Shown here piece by piece: positions 28,426 to 37,316 of a DNA stretch of 64,000 nt. Both the position numbers and the translations under genes were made by a program. Position 1 is the stretch's first letter. Each line of letters begins with the position of its first letter. A model generated the notes under the pieces. That model was not told the origin of the DNA and did no database searches. It saw nothing but the letters and a program-made list of their open reading frames with translations. Origin of the DNA: Evansella clarkii (GTDB taxonomy: Bacteria; Bacillota; Bacilli; Bacillales; Salisediminibacteriaceae); the NCBI RefSeq assembly GCF_002019695.1, contig NZ_KV917376.1:3252040-3316039 (forward strand), read 5' to 3'.

Positions 28426-28670
28426 AAATGTTGGTGATTTCATTGGTGAAATAAGGAGTAGCGAAACCTGGTTCCTAAAGCCTGCTTAAATCGTTGGGAT
28501 GTGTAGAAATAGTGTACAAAATATTTAGTAACATGCCGGGCATATAAACGCCTGGCGTTTTCTTTTTCAGGCTTACCCAGATTTACTCTATTTTCCCACC
28601 TATACATAAGGAAAAATTAGAAAAAATAAAGTTGAAAAGAAAATCTAAGCTAAGAAGGGAAGTGAATGTA

Positions 28671-29612
28671 TTGAATAAAAAAGGTTTTATGTTATATATA
28701 TGTTTTGTATTATTATTCCTTGCAGCTGCTTGCAATACAGCAACTGATGAGGAAAATGCAAGACATTATGGTTATACCTATAACAACAACCAGTATCCTA
28801 ACGAGGGTGAGATTAACCGGTTTGAGATGGGTGATGACAATAATCTCCGCCACTACACGAACAACATTTCTGCTGAAAGTACCGACACACCAAGCAGTAA
28901 GTATCCACATACGAAAGCTGTGCAAATCCAGGAAGCTAAATTTGACTTCCAGGTAGTCAAGGGAGATGACGGCAAGCGTTATGGAGGTGGAGAGCAAGGC
29001 GGAGCTAATGCTGAACAACGCCAGGGTCTTATGAACCGTATCCGACAGGGAATCGGCGGAGGCCAGGGAGGCGAAGGAGGAGCCGGCGGAGATGCAGGTG
29101 AACAGCAGCAGCCGGGACAACAGCAGGATACAGCTGCTCCGGATCAGCAGCAAGGTGCACCTGTGACCGATCAGGATCAACAGGAACGACAACAGGAACA
29201 GCAGGAGCAACAGCAGGAACAGCCAAGCGGCGGAATAAGCCAGGCGGAACAGCGTGTTATTGAATTAACAAATGAACAGCGCCGCAACAATGGATTGTCA
29301 GAGCTTGAGGCACACGGGCAGTTAAGCAATGTGGCAAGGACGAAATCCAATGACATGCAGGAAAACAATTATTTTTCCCATACAAGTCCAACATATGGGT
29401 CGCCATTCGATATGATCCGCGACCATGATGTGGAATTTAATGCGGCAGCGGAAAATATCGCTCAGGGGCAGCAGACGCCGGAGCAGGTGGTGGAATCGTG
29501 GATGAACAGTGAGGGTCACCGTGGGAACATACTTAACGGGAACTTTACTCATATTGGGGTAGGGTATGACGAAAATGGCCACCACTGGACGCAAATGTTT
29601 ATAACTCAGTAA
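28671..29612 (+). CDS. CAP-domain (SCP/YkwD-like) lipoprotein
   Basis: TTG 28671 is chosen because GGGAAGTG precedes it and the product starts with a lipoprotein signal ending in the lipobox LAAAC. The 313 residues comprise an acidic N-terminal region, a Gly-rich stretch near 110-130, a Gln-rich linker (about 130-185) and a C-terminal CAP domain of about 125 residues. The CAP domain has QRVIELTNEQRRNNGL, YFSHTSPTYG, AAENIAQG and SWMNSEGHRGNIL. CAP proteins of this kind are found in bacilli and often in spores; biochemical activity is generally unknown. Its 3' hairpin sits just before the proS promoter. Confidence 0.88.
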   Translation: MNKKGFMLYICFVLLFLAAACNTATDEENARHYGYTYNNNQYPNEGEINRFEMGDDNNLRHYTNNISAESTDTPSSKYPHTKAVQIQEAKFDFQVVKGDDGKRYGGGEQGGANAEQRQGLMNRIRQGIGGGQGGEGGAGGDAGEQQQPGQQQDTAAPDQQQGAPVTDQDQQERQQEQQEQQQEQPSGGISQAEQRVIELTNEQRRNNGLSELEAHGQLSNVARTKSNDMQENNYFSHTSPTYGSPFDMIRDHDVEFNAAAENIAQGQQTPEQVVESWMNSEGHRGNILNGNFTHIGVGYDENGHHWTQMFITQ

Positions 29613-29615
29613 AAA

Positions 29616-29649
29616 AATAAGGAGCAGGCTATGGAGCCTGCTCCTTATT
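29616..29649. terminator. 15-bp perfect hairpin between the CAP gene and the proS promoter
   Basis: AATAAGGAGCAGGCT (29616-29630) pairs perfectly with AGCCTGCTCCTTATT (29635-29649) around a 4-base loop. An A-run precedes it, so it has a T-run only in the minus direction. It probably insulates the two units. Confidence 0.75.
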
Positions 29650-29653
29650 AATG

Positions 29654-29682
29654 TTGACATTATCTTCCTCGCCCGGTATAAT
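29654..29682 (+). promoter_or_regulatory. Consensus sigma-A promoter of the proS T-box transcript
   Basis: TTGACA (29654-29659), exactly 17 bases, then TATAAT (29677-29682). Both hexamers are perfect, as is common for T-box genes whose control lies after initiation. Confidence 0.92.
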
Positions 29683-29688
29683 TTCCTC

Positions 29689-29919
29689 AAATAACTGAAA
29701 CGCTGATGAGGATTAGTAAAGCAGTCGATGTTTCTTCAGAGAGGGGACCATTTGGTGAGAGGTTTCTGTAACAGCTGTTCGAACCTGCCTCTGAGTTCTG
29801 TGCATTATAGCACAGCGGATGAGTCAATCCGTTATCAAATAGAGAGTATAAAGCCTTGCTTTGTAAATAAGGGTGGTACCGCCAATCAATGGTCCCTTTA
29901 TTCAGAGCAGGGCTTTTTT
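29689..29919 (+). ncRNA. Proline-specific T-box leader of proS
   Basis: The conserved T-box AAGGGTGGTACCGCC is at 29869-29883. An intrinsic terminator forms from 29851-29873 with 29894-29915 and ends in six T residues. Upstream are the AGTA turn and GGTGAGAGG-type distal loop of stem I, and a specifier context GAA-CCT-G with the Pro codon CCT at 29784-29786. Uncharged tRNA-Pro would pair at both sites and switch the leader to read-through. It lies upstream of proS, as expected, although 767 bases separate its terminator from the start codon. Confidence 0.92.
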
Positions 29920-29968
29920 GTTTAAAATTTGGCTCTGGTTATTAGTAATAGAAATTTCGGTGCTGAAT

Positions 29969-30618
29969 CTGGACAAATATTTGAGTTATGGCTGAGATTT
30001 GTCCAGCAAAGCGATTAATCTGGACAAATTAGCCGTCTGGGAGTGAGATTTGTCCAGCAAAATGTCATTGCAGGACAAATTTAAGTAAAACAGACAGGAA
30101 TTTGTCCAGGTAATATCCTAATAATGGAATATATTGAAAAATTTATCACCTAATCTGGACAAATAATTGTTTTATGGCTGAGATTTGTCCAGCAAAGCGA
30201 TTAATCTGGACAAATTAGCCGTCTGGGAGTGAGATTTGTCCAGCAAAATGTCATTGCAGGACAAATTTAAGTAAAACAGACAGGAATTTGTCCAGGTAAT
30301 ATCCTAATAATGGAATATATTGAAAAATTTATCACCTAATCTGGACAAATAATTGTTTTATGGCTGAGATTTGTCCAGCAAAGCGATTAATCTGGACAAA
30401 TTAGCCGTCTGGGAGTGAGATTTGTCCAGCAAAATGTCATTGCAGGACAAATTTAAGTAAAACAAACAGAATTTGTCCAGGCAATATCCTAATAATGGAA
30501 TATACTGAAAATTTTATCACCTAATCTGGACAAATCTTTGTTTTATGGCTGAGATTTGTCCAGCAAAGCAAAATTGCAGGACAATCCTTGTCAAAATCAC
30601 AGAATTTGTCCAGAAAGC
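29969..30618. repeat. Tandem array of a 186-bp unit made of inverted 10-mers, in the proS leader
   Basis: There are three full units (starting at 29969, 30155 and 30341; 186, 186 and 185 bp) and a partial fourth from 30526. Within a unit CTGGACAAAT and ATTTGTCCAG alternate. Two 10-bp hairpin pairs have loops of exactly 18 bases, and a third pair uses CAGGACAAAT with AATTTGTCCAG. Units 2 and 3 are nearly identical. The array fills the gap between the T-box terminator and proS and has no coding frame. It is not CRISPR-like, because the repeats alternate in orientation. Confidence 0.9.
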
Positions 30619-30686
30619 CCATCCTGATGTAACTGACCAGGCCGGATCAAACGGCATCAACAAAAAATATAAAAGAGGTGCTTATT

Positions 30687-32117
30687 ATGGCAAAAGAGTT
30701 TGTTAAAGATATTACTTCCATGGACGAAGATTTCGCCCAGTGGTACACGGACGTTGTCACCAAAGCGGATCTGGTAGACTATTCCAGCGTGAGGGGTTCC
30801 ATGATTATCCGGCCCTACGGATATGCATTGTGGGAAAATATTAAAGGTGCCCTTGACAGAAGAATTAAGGAAACTGGGCATGAAAATGTATATATGCCGC
30901 TTTTTATACCGGAGAGTCTGCTCGAAAAAGAAAAAGACCATATTGAAGGGTTCGCCCCTGAGGTAGCTTGGGTGACACACGGCGGTTCAGAGGAACTTAC
31001 CGAACGCCTTTGTGTCAGACCTACTTCTGAAGTGCTTTTCTGCGAGCATTATAAAAATATTATCCATTCATTCAGAGACCTGCCAAAGCTGTATAATCAG
31101 TGGTCCAATGTTGTTCGATGGGAAAAAACGACACGTCCGTTCCTGAGAACACTGGAGTTTTTATGGCAGGAAGGGCATACTTGCCACGCAACAGACGAGG
31201 AAGCATTAGAAGAAACGGAAAAAATGCTGGATGTTTATGCGGAAATAGCAGAGAAATATCTTGCTATTCCTGTAATCAAAGGCCAGAAAACAGAAAAAGA
31301 AAAATTCGCCGGAGCAAAGCTCACATATACGATCGAGAGCCTGATGCATGACGGTAAAGCATTGCAGACAGCGACTTCCCATCATTTCGGCGACGGTTTT
31401 GCAAAAGCCTTCGGAATTCAGTACACAGATAAAGACGGCAAACTGCAGTATGTACATCAGACATCGTGGGGTTTTACAACAAGGGTTATTGGCGCGATGA
31501 TTATGGTGCATGGAGACGACCGGGGACTCATCATTCCGCCAAAAGTGGCTCCGACTGAACTGATGATTCTTCCGATTGCCCAGCATAAAGAAGGGGTTCT
31601 TGACCATGCGTATGAGCTGAATGAAAAGCTCTCAGCTAAGTTCAGAACAGGTATAGATGCCAGCGACAAAAAACCTGGCTGGAAATTCAATGAATATGAG
31701 ATGAAGGGTGTTCCTCTGAGACTTGAAGTGGGTCCTAAAGATATTGAAAAGGGGCAGGCAGTACTTGTTCGGCGAGATACCGGAGAAAAAGAATTTGTCC
31801 CGCAGGATCAGCTGGAAACGAGAATATCCGACTTGTTAGAGGAAATCCAGCAAAACTTGTTTAATAAAGCAAAAGAAAAGCAGCAAGAAAAAACATACAC
31901 CGCGACAAACTATGAGGAATTTAAACAAACGTTTGATCAAAAGTCAGGATTCGTCAAAGCCATGTGGTGCGGCGAGACTGCGTGTGAAGAAAAAATTAAA
32001 GAGGAAACCGGAGTAACTTCCCGCTGTATCCCAAAAGAAGGAGAGAAGATCTCTGAAGAATGTGTTTGCTGCGGGAAAGAAGCTGAAAAAATGGTCTACT
32101 GGGCTAAAGCATACTAA
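30687..32117 (+). CDS. proS: Prolyl-tRNA synthetase, archaeal/eukaryal type (ProS type 3)
   Basis: It charges tRNA-Pro. The 476-residue class II synthetase of the short form lacks the bacterial insertion domain. It has the start [20 protein letters not shown], motif 2 [10 protein letters not shown], the catalytic block [25 protein letters not shown], an anticodon-binding domain and a C-terminal zinc-type domain with Cys pairs ([18 protein letters not shown]) ending in Tyr. ATG 30687 is preferred because AGAGGTG lies 8 bases upstream; GTG 30678 sits in that site. The proline T-box upstream confirms the identity. Confidence 0.97.
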   Translation: MAKEFVKDITSMDEDFAQWYTDVVTKADLVDYSSVRGSMIIRPYGYALWENIKGALDRRIKETGHENVYMPLFIPESLLEKEKDHIEGFAPEVAWVTHGGSEELTERLCVRPTSEVLFCEHYKNIIHSFRDLPKLYNQWSNVVRWEKTTRPFLRTLEFLWQEGHTCHATDEEALEETEKMLDVYAEIAEKYLAIPVIKGQKTEKEKFAGAKLTYTIESLMHDGKALQTATSHHFGDGFAKAFGIQYTDKDGKLQYVHQTSWGFTTRVIGAMIMVHGDDRGLIIPPKVAPTELMILPIAQHKEGVLDHAYELNEKLSAKFRTGIDASDKKPGWKFNEYEMKGVPLRLEVGPKDIEKGQAVLVRRDTGEKEFVPQDQLETRISDLLEEIQQNLFNKAKEKQQEKTYTATNYEEFKQTFDQKSGFVKAMWCGETACEEKIKEETGVTSRCIPKEGEKISEECVCCGKEAEKMVYWAKAY

Positions 32118-32121
32118 GAGA

Positions 32122-32158
32122 AAAAACCGTTCCTGGCAGAGCATCAGGTACGGTTTTT
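32122..32158 (+). terminator. Terminator after proS
   Basis: AAAAACCGT pairs with ACGGTTTTT, with an inner CCTG/CAGG helix, ending in T residues. Confidence 0.85.
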
Positions 32159-32166
32159 CCGTTATC

Positions 32167-32298
32167 TTATTCCTGTTCAGGGTCCTCATCATCGCCAAAC
32201 GTCGTGAAGAAATAAATGAACAAAATAAGACTGATCCCGATTATAAATGAAGCGGTCCTGGTCGTTCGTACTGCCGGAAACATCTCAGTTAAGGCCAA
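32167..32298 (-). CDS. 43-residue single-pass membrane protein
   Basis: The frame begins at TTG 32298 (or ATG 32283), with GGGAG about 8 bases before the TTG on the minus strand. It encodes MALTEMFPAV, a basic Arg-rich stretch, one hydrophobic helix (SFIIGISLILFIYFF) and a very acidic tail (GDDEDPEQE). The positive-then-hydrophobic-then-acidic layout predicts an inserted helix with the N-terminus inside. It follows a minus-strand gene in the same direction after 7 bases. I do not recognise a named family. Confidence 0.55.
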   Translation of the reverse strand: MALTEMFPAVRTTRTASFIIGISLILFIYFFTTFGDDEDPEQE

Positions 32299-32304
32299 TT
32301 ACAA

Positions 32305-32757
32305 TCACTCCCTTATATGATTTTCAATCAGCTTAGGATTCAAATTTAAATGCTCGCATAATAATTTATATATATTGTCATGAGGATCCTCCAGTCCTGG
32401 CAGAGTCGGCCGTAAATGCGGCAGGCCAAGGAGAGGACCACCTACATTTATTGAAAGTCCGGCAGGGTTAAGTACCACACCTGTAACAGAAAACTGCCCG
32501 GTAATCAGAAACTTGGCGATGAATATATCAATAAGATCTATAGTGAGGTTTACTAGTGGATTTCCCGTTTTACTCACAAGCCTTTGCTGTCCGGTGATCG
32601 GGCCGCCTAAAGACGCGCGAAAACCCCTTGGTGTTACAAAGACGCCAATGATTGTTATCTGGCCGGTAAGGAGCAGGATCGCCGTAATTATTGCTAAACT
32701 CCTTTTGATACTCCTGACTTTTTCCAGTGCTTTAATTATTTCCTGCTGGTTAGCCAT
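32305..32757 (-). CDS. Hypothetical protein with an internal duplication
   Basis: 150 residues, with a charged N-terminus followed by a hydrophobic segment. Two copies of a motif of about 33 residues then occur: LTGQITIIGVFVTPRGF with SLGGPITG, and ITGQFSVTGVVLNPAGL with NVGGPLLG. The C-terminus is hydrophilic. The gene lies between proS and an SDR on the opposite strand and probably forms a pair with the 43-residue gene downstream of it. Family not recognised. Confidence 0.75.
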   Translation of the reverse strand: MANQQEIIKALEKVRSIKRSLAIITAILLLTGQITIIGVFVTPRGFRASLGGPITGQQRLVSKTGNPLVNLTIDLIDIFIAKFLITGQFSVTGVVLNPAGLSINVGGPLLGLPHLRPTLPGLEDPHDNIYKLLCEHLNLNPKLIENHIRE

Positions 32758-32950
32758 ATCACCACACCCTCTGTATTTTATCCTATTCTGAAAATCAGTT
32801 ATTGTTGTAAGAATTAAGGCTTTTAGCAGAAAAACAGGAACCTGTCCCGCTCATTTAATTAATTTGGATTATAATAAGATGAAAAAGAGTTTTTAATGAA
32901 GCAGCCGCATTTATCTTTCGATTACATAGAATGTGTTAGGAGTTTATAAA

Positions 32951-33796
32951 ATGGATAAAAAAATCGCACTAATAACGGGAACAAGTACAGGGCTCGGTTT
33001 TCATACTGCTCTTAAGCTTGCTGAAAATGGGTATACTGTGGTTGCTGCTATGAGAAATACTGAGAAAAAACAGAGACTTGAGGATGAAGCAGCACGTTTA
33101 CGTATAGAGAAAAACATTGATATCGTTAAAATGGATGTTACAGAACAGTCAGAAATTACAGCCATACAAAAATATGTTCAGGATAAATATGGGAAACTGG
33201 ATGTATTAATTAATAATGCCGGTTATTCACTTGGAGGAGTGACTGAGCACCTGGACACTGCCGACTGGAAAGGTCAGTTTAACACAAATTTGTTCGGTGC
33301 AGTCGCTGTCACGAAGGCCTTTCTCCCGTTAATGAGAAAAAACGGGAAAGGGAAGATTATAAACATTGGGAGCATCAGCGGGAGATTCGGTTTCCCTGGC
33401 TTAGGCCCTTATGCAGCATCAAAATTTGCATTGGAAGGCTTCAGTGAATCCCTCAGACTTGAGCTGCTGAATTTCAATATTAGTGTCAGCATAATTGAAG
33501 CAGGATCCTATAAAACTAAAATATGGGAAAAAGGGATGGGAGGTGTGAATACTGAGGAAGAAAATGAGTATTCCACACTTATCCGGAATCTGCATAAGGC
33601 AGCCGGTAACTCTGCTGAAGGAGCAGCTGAGCCTGGAGAAGTGGCAGAATTAATTTTGAAAATCTGCCGGACCGCCAAACCAAAACTACGATACCAAACA
33701 GGAAAAGGGATCAGGACAGCGACCTTCCTGAAGGGGATTCTGCCCTGGTCCTTTTTTGAACGGTTAATTTTGAGAAAAATTTACTCGAAAAAATGA
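32951..33796 (+). CDS. Short-chain dehydrogenase/reductase
   Basis: 281 residues with the classical SDR cofactor motif TGTSTGLG (about residues 9-16), NNAGYSLGG near 85, catalytic Ser in NIGSISG and the YxxxK pair in GPYAASKFALEGF. The cofactor is NAD(P); the substrate is unknown. ATG 32951 is preferred because TAGGAG lies 8 bases upstream; GTG 32933 would overlap it. It is a single gene with no clear partner. Confidence 0.9.
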   Translation: MDKKIALITGTSTGLGFHTALKLAENGYTVVAAMRNTEKKQRLEDEAARLRIEKNIDIVKMDVTEQSEITAIQKYVQDKYGKLDVLINNAGYSLGGVTEHLDTADWKGQFNTNLFGAVAVTKAFLPLMRKNGKGKIINIGSISGRFGFPGLGPYAASKFALEGFSESLRLELLNFNISVSIIEAGSYKTKIWEKGMGGVNTEEENEYSTLIRNLHKAAGNSAEGAAEPGEVAELILKICRTAKPKLRYQTGKGIRTATFLKGILPWSFFERLILRKIYSKK

Positions 33797-33864
33797 ATAT
33801 GTTTACATGAATCAATTTCATAATTCAAGATTTTCATCATTAATACGAACATTATCTTATAATG

Positions 33865-34030
33865 TTACTCTGTTGGTCGATTTTCGCTTCAGACGGACGC
33901 GTTCTGCGGGCACGGCTTCAACTAATTTTTGACGACTGAATGCCGTCAAATATGGATTTTCAGCTTTTGATGCTTTTCCCGCCAGAGTCGCCCTCTTACG
34001 CTGCAATCGAAAAGTAATGTTCATCTTTTT
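33865..34030. repeat. Diverged copy of repeat family B
   Basis: CGATTTTCGCTTCAGACGGA and GCGGGCACGGCTTCAACT follow the same order as GATTTTCACTACAGGACGCT and CGGGCATTGCTTCAGCT at 40570-40612. Both end with a GCTRCAATC block. It lies in the 364-base gap between the SDR and patatin genes. Nothing else is evident in that gap. Confidence 0.5.
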
Positions 34031-34160
34031 TATGGAAAGTCTATATATAAAATTCATTCACTTGTAAAAAAGGCAAGGAAGTAAAATCTGCCAGAAATAC
34101 CTTTAAATGAAATGTTCTCGGGGTACATACTAAAAAACTGCATTTTTGGAGGAATTTGCT

Positions 34161-35069
34161 ATGCGCATTTTATGTCTGGACGGCGGAGGGATTCGTGGTA
34201 TTTTTTCCGCTGCAATTCTTCAGGAGATAGAACAAGAATGCGGAAAACCAGTAAATGAAATGTTTGATATGATTGCAGGCACCAGTACAGGTTCCATTAT
34301 CGCGGCTTCAGTAGTTTTAAATAAAGGCTTAAATGAAGTAAAAGAAAAATATAAAACGCATGGGAAAGTGATTTTTACTCCGCAGGCTAAAATTGGACTG
34401 TTTAAAACCGTATATAATGATAAAGAAATGCGAAAGTACTTCAGGGAGCAATTTGGAGAAGTAAGCCTCTCTGAAATAAAGAAACCATTACTCATTCCTT
34501 CTGTGAACATTAGTGAAGGCTCCCCCTATGTGTACCGGTCAAATTACCGGAAGGATGTGCAGGAAGATTTGTCGGTAAAAGTTTGGGACGCCGTCCTTTC
34601 TTCCTGTTCAGCGCCAGTTTATTTTCCGCCAAATAATGTACAAAATAAATATTTAACGGCAGATGGAGGGTTATGGGCCAATAATCCTTCACTCGTATGC
34701 CTTACAGAAGCTGTCCACTACTTTAAAGAACCGATGGATCAGGTGAGAATCCTTTCCATAGGAACAGGAGAGCAGAAAATAAATTTTGAAATAAATTCTA
34801 AGAAATCCTGGGGAATTAAAGAGTGGCTTCCTTTTCATCTCCAGTCCAGAAGAATTACACCAAAACTGCTGGACCTTGCAATGCACTTGTCGTCCGAAGC
34901 AGTTTCCGAACAATGTGAAAAGCTGATGGGTAAAAATTATTTACGGCTGAACGCCGATCTTGGAAAAGAAGTCCCGTTTGATGAAATGGAAAGTATTGAG
35001 GAGCTTGTTGAGCTCTCTAAGCAAGTAATCAAGAACAAGAAAAGTGAAGTTCTGGAATTTTTACGTTAG
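34161..35069 (+). CDS. Patatin-like phospholipase
   Basis: The 302-residue patatin fold has the oxyanion loop DGGGIRG at residues 6-12, nucleophile Ser in GTSTG (about 41-45) and the catalytic Asp in DGGLWANNP near 172. The family consists of acyl hydrolases acting on lipids. ATG 34161 is chosen because GGAGGAA lies 6 bases upstream; TTG 34146 begins within that site. No signal peptide is present. No nucleotidyltransferase neighbour is seen, so there is no sign of a CBASS effector role. Confidence 0.9.
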   Translation: MRILCLDGGGIRGIFSAAILQEIEQECGKPVNEMFDMIAGTSTGSIIAASVVLNKGLNEVKEKYKTHGKVIFTPQAKIGLFKTVYNDKEMRKYFREQFGEVSLSEIKKPLLIPSVNISEGSPYVYRSNYRKDVQEDLSVKVWDAVLSSCSAPVYFPPNNVQNKYLTADGGLWANNPSLVCLTEAVHYFKEPMDQVRILSIGTGEQKINFEINSKKSWGIKEWLPFHLQSRRITPKLLDLAMHLSSEAVSEQCEKLMGKNYLRLNADLGKEVPFDEMESIEELVELSKQVIKNKKSEVLEFLR

Positions 35070-35288
35070 CTTATATGGAGGTGGCTGGGGCTTTGGTGTT
35101 CTCTTTCGGTTAGTTCGGGCATGCGGGAGCTTCCAGCGTCCCCGAACTCTATAATTTCCCCTGAGTTCAGGCATCCCGCGATAAACTTTCATTCCCCCTC
35201 CCCTGACTAATTTCCAACTAACTTTGTGCAAGTCTGATAGAATATTGTTAAAATATAAATAGTTTCGATAGTAAAAAGGGGGCTCCTC

Positions 35289-37256
35289 ATGTTTAACGAA
35301 TGGAGAAAACGACTGGAAGAAGAATTCTCAGGAAAACAGGCATACAGATATGCGGAAAGAATAGCCCAATTTCATCGGATACAGGCTTCCACCGGCTATC
35401 GGGAAGCTGCTCATACAGCTGCCAGTATGCTGAAACGTGACGGCGTGGAAGCGGAAATTATTAGTTACCCGGCTAAAAAAGGGGAGCGTTTTTTAGCACA
35501 CCGGAGTTTTCAGGAATGGCACTGCAACCACGGTGAGCTTTGGATTGAAGGAGAAAACAGGCAAAGAATTGCCAGATATAATGAAGAAGAAATCTCCATC
35601 ATACAGCGAAGCGTCTCCACACCGCCAGAGGGAGTATATGGTGAACTTGCAGTTGTGGAAAATGCCGAAGACCCTGAAAGCTATAAAGATATAGATATTA
35701 AAGGGAAAATCGCTCTTGTAAGAGGAAACCAGTTCCTTGTTCATGATCTTGCTGTAGAAAAGCATGGAGCAGCGGGGCTTATTTTTGACAACCTGAATGA
35801 ATATCCGCCGATCAGAACCAGGCTTGATATGCCAGATGCTATTCAATACACTTCCTACTGGTGGCACGGTGACGAGAAAAAATCATTCGGCTTTGCTGTT
35901 TCGCCGCGTACAGGAGAAATACTAAGAAAAAAAGCTGAAAAAGAAACAGTAAGGCTTTTTGCAAAAGTGAATGCCGAACTATATGACGGTAATTTTGAGA
36001 ATATTGAATATTACATACCTGGTAAGAAAAAGGAAGAAATCCTCCTTGTAAGCCACCTTTGTCACCCGTATCCCGGCGGCCAGGATAATGCTTCCGGACC
36101 CGGGACATTGATGGAAACTATGCGCGCATTGAATGAACTCATTTCTTCCGGAAGGCTGCCGGAACCTGACTTAAGTATCCGCTTTCTGATGATGCCGGAA
36201 ATGACTGGAACATATGCATACTTTGACCAGCACCCGGAACGCATACCACTGACCGTGGCTGCATTAAACCTGGACATGGTCGGGGCAGACCAGCAAAAAG
36301 GGGGAGGGCCATTATGTATTGAACAGCCGCCGATGGCCACTCCTACGTTCACAGACCGGTTCGCTTATAAATTATTTGAGTCTGTCAGTGTGGATACGAG
36401 CAATTTTACAGGTACGGCCTCTTACAGCACAGTCAATTTTGTGAAGACGAGGTTCTCCGGGGGCAGCGATCATTATGTTATTTCCGATCCTTCCATCGGT
36501 ATTCCATGCCCGATGCTCATTCAGTGGCCGGATAAAAACTACCATACAACAGCTGATACGACACACGGGCTAGACCCGGGAATGATGAAAAAAACAGGGT
36601 TGACCACGGCACTGTATGCGTATGGGCTGGCAAACGGAACGGAAGACGAATGGATTTCCATTCTCCTCGATGATATTGCTTCGAGATACACCGATTTGGT
36701 TAAAAATGTAAACTGGTTTTTCCAGAAGGTTCATTTGGCTGAAGATTGGCAGGATACTCTGGATTTTTATACTGATTACGAGGATAAAGCACTGAGTTCT
36801 TATTTACTGTATGCTCACGCGAGGGGATTTTCCCGTCTCGAGGATAAGACAGCGGAAGCGCTTGTTCAGCTGGCCAAGCAGTTTGATGCCATCGAAGACT
36901 GGGCAGGGGACAAGGCGAAGTTATATGGCGGAAAGAATGATGGTATGGCTTCTGTGGGCAGGCTTCCGGAATATTTTGGAAGTAAAGTGTTCAAAAGGGT
37001 ATACGAAGGACCGTATTCTTTACTTTTTGAGCTGGACAGACTTCCAGTTGATGAAAAATTAACTTGGTATCAGACAGTAAAAGAGACTAACCCTGAACAA
37101 GGCTACGATACTTTTATCCAGTACTGGATGGATGGAGAACAAAATCTCACAGAAGTACTGGAGCTTGTCAAAAAAGAAACAGGCATGTATAACCCGGTTT
37201 TTGCAGAAAAATTCATAGAAATATCGAAAAGATTAGGACTTATTGAAGAAGTTTAA
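35289..37256 (+). CDS. M28-type metallopeptidase with a PA-like insert (DUF4910-like)
   Basis: The 655-residue protein has a PA-like domain at about 100-200 (KGKIALVRGNQF, EKHGAAGLIFDN). A zinc aminopeptidase core follows: VSHLCHPYPGGQDNASG (His and bridging Asp), MMPEMTGTYAY (Glu), LNLDMVG (Asp) and GGSDHYV (His). The C-terminal third of about 200 residues is helical and of unknown role. There is no signal peptide, so it is likely cytoplasmic. The substrate is unknown. ATG 35289 follows AAAAGGGGG. The stop codon lies in an 18-base palindrome. Confidence 0.88.
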   Translation: MFNEWRKRLEEEFSGKQAYRYAERIAQFHRIQASTGYREAAHTAASMLKRDGVEAEIISYPAKKGERFLAHRSFQEWHCNHGELWIEGENRQRIARYNEEEISIIQRSVSTPPEGVYGELAVVENAEDPESYKDIDIKGKIALVRGNQFLVHDLAVEKHGAAGLIFDNLNEYPPIRTRLDMPDAIQYTSYWWHGDEKKSFGFAVSPRTGEILRKKAEKETVRLFAKVNAELYDGNFENIEYYIPGKKKEEILLVSHLCHPYPGGQDNASGPGTLMETMRALNELISSGRLPEPDLSIRFLMMPEMTGTYAYFDQHPERIPLTVAALNLDMVGADQQKGGGPLCIEQPPMATPTFTDRFAYKLFESVSVDTSNFTGTASYSTVNFVKTRFSGGSDHYVISDPSIGIPCPMLIQWPDKNYHTTADTTHGLDPGMMKKTGLTTALYAYGLANGTEDEWISILLDDIASRYTDLVKNVNWFFQKVHLAEDWQDTLDFYTDYEDKALSSYLLYAHARGFSRLEDKTAEALVQLAKQFDAIEDWAGDKAKLYGGKNDGMASVGRLPEYFGSKVFKRVYEGPYSLLFELDRLPVDEKLTWYQTVKETNPEQGYDTFIQYWMDGEQNLTEVLELVKKETGMYNPVFAEKFIEISKRLGLIEEV

Positions 37257-37269
37257 ACGATCGTTTAAA
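37252..37269. promoter_or_regulatory. 18-bp perfect palindrome before cobB, possible operator
   Basis: TTTAAACGATCGTTTAAA is exactly self-complementary with no spacer and overlaps the end of the upstream gene. It is followed by A residues, not T, so it is not a terminator. TetR-type repressors often bind such AAAC-N-GTTT palindromes. Confidence 0.4.
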
Positions 37270-37316
37270 AAAATGACTAGTATAGTCGAATAGACCAATA
37301 GCAGGAGGGTGTTTTC

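Noticed and set aside
28713-29210. 165-residue minus-strand frame opposite the CAP-domain gene
   Set aside because: It is a shadow of the low-complexity Gln/Gly-rich region of the lipoprotein gene.
29728-29925. 65-residue frame upstream of proS
   Set aside because: It lies wholly inside the proline T-box leader.
29969-30618. Possible CRISPR array
   Set aside because: The repeats alternate in orientation, the unit is 186 bp and spacers are repeated too; there are no cas genes.
34161-35069. Patatin as CBASS effector CapV
   Set aside because: No cyclic-nucleotide synthase or other CBASS gene is adjacent; neighbours are ordinary metabolic genes.
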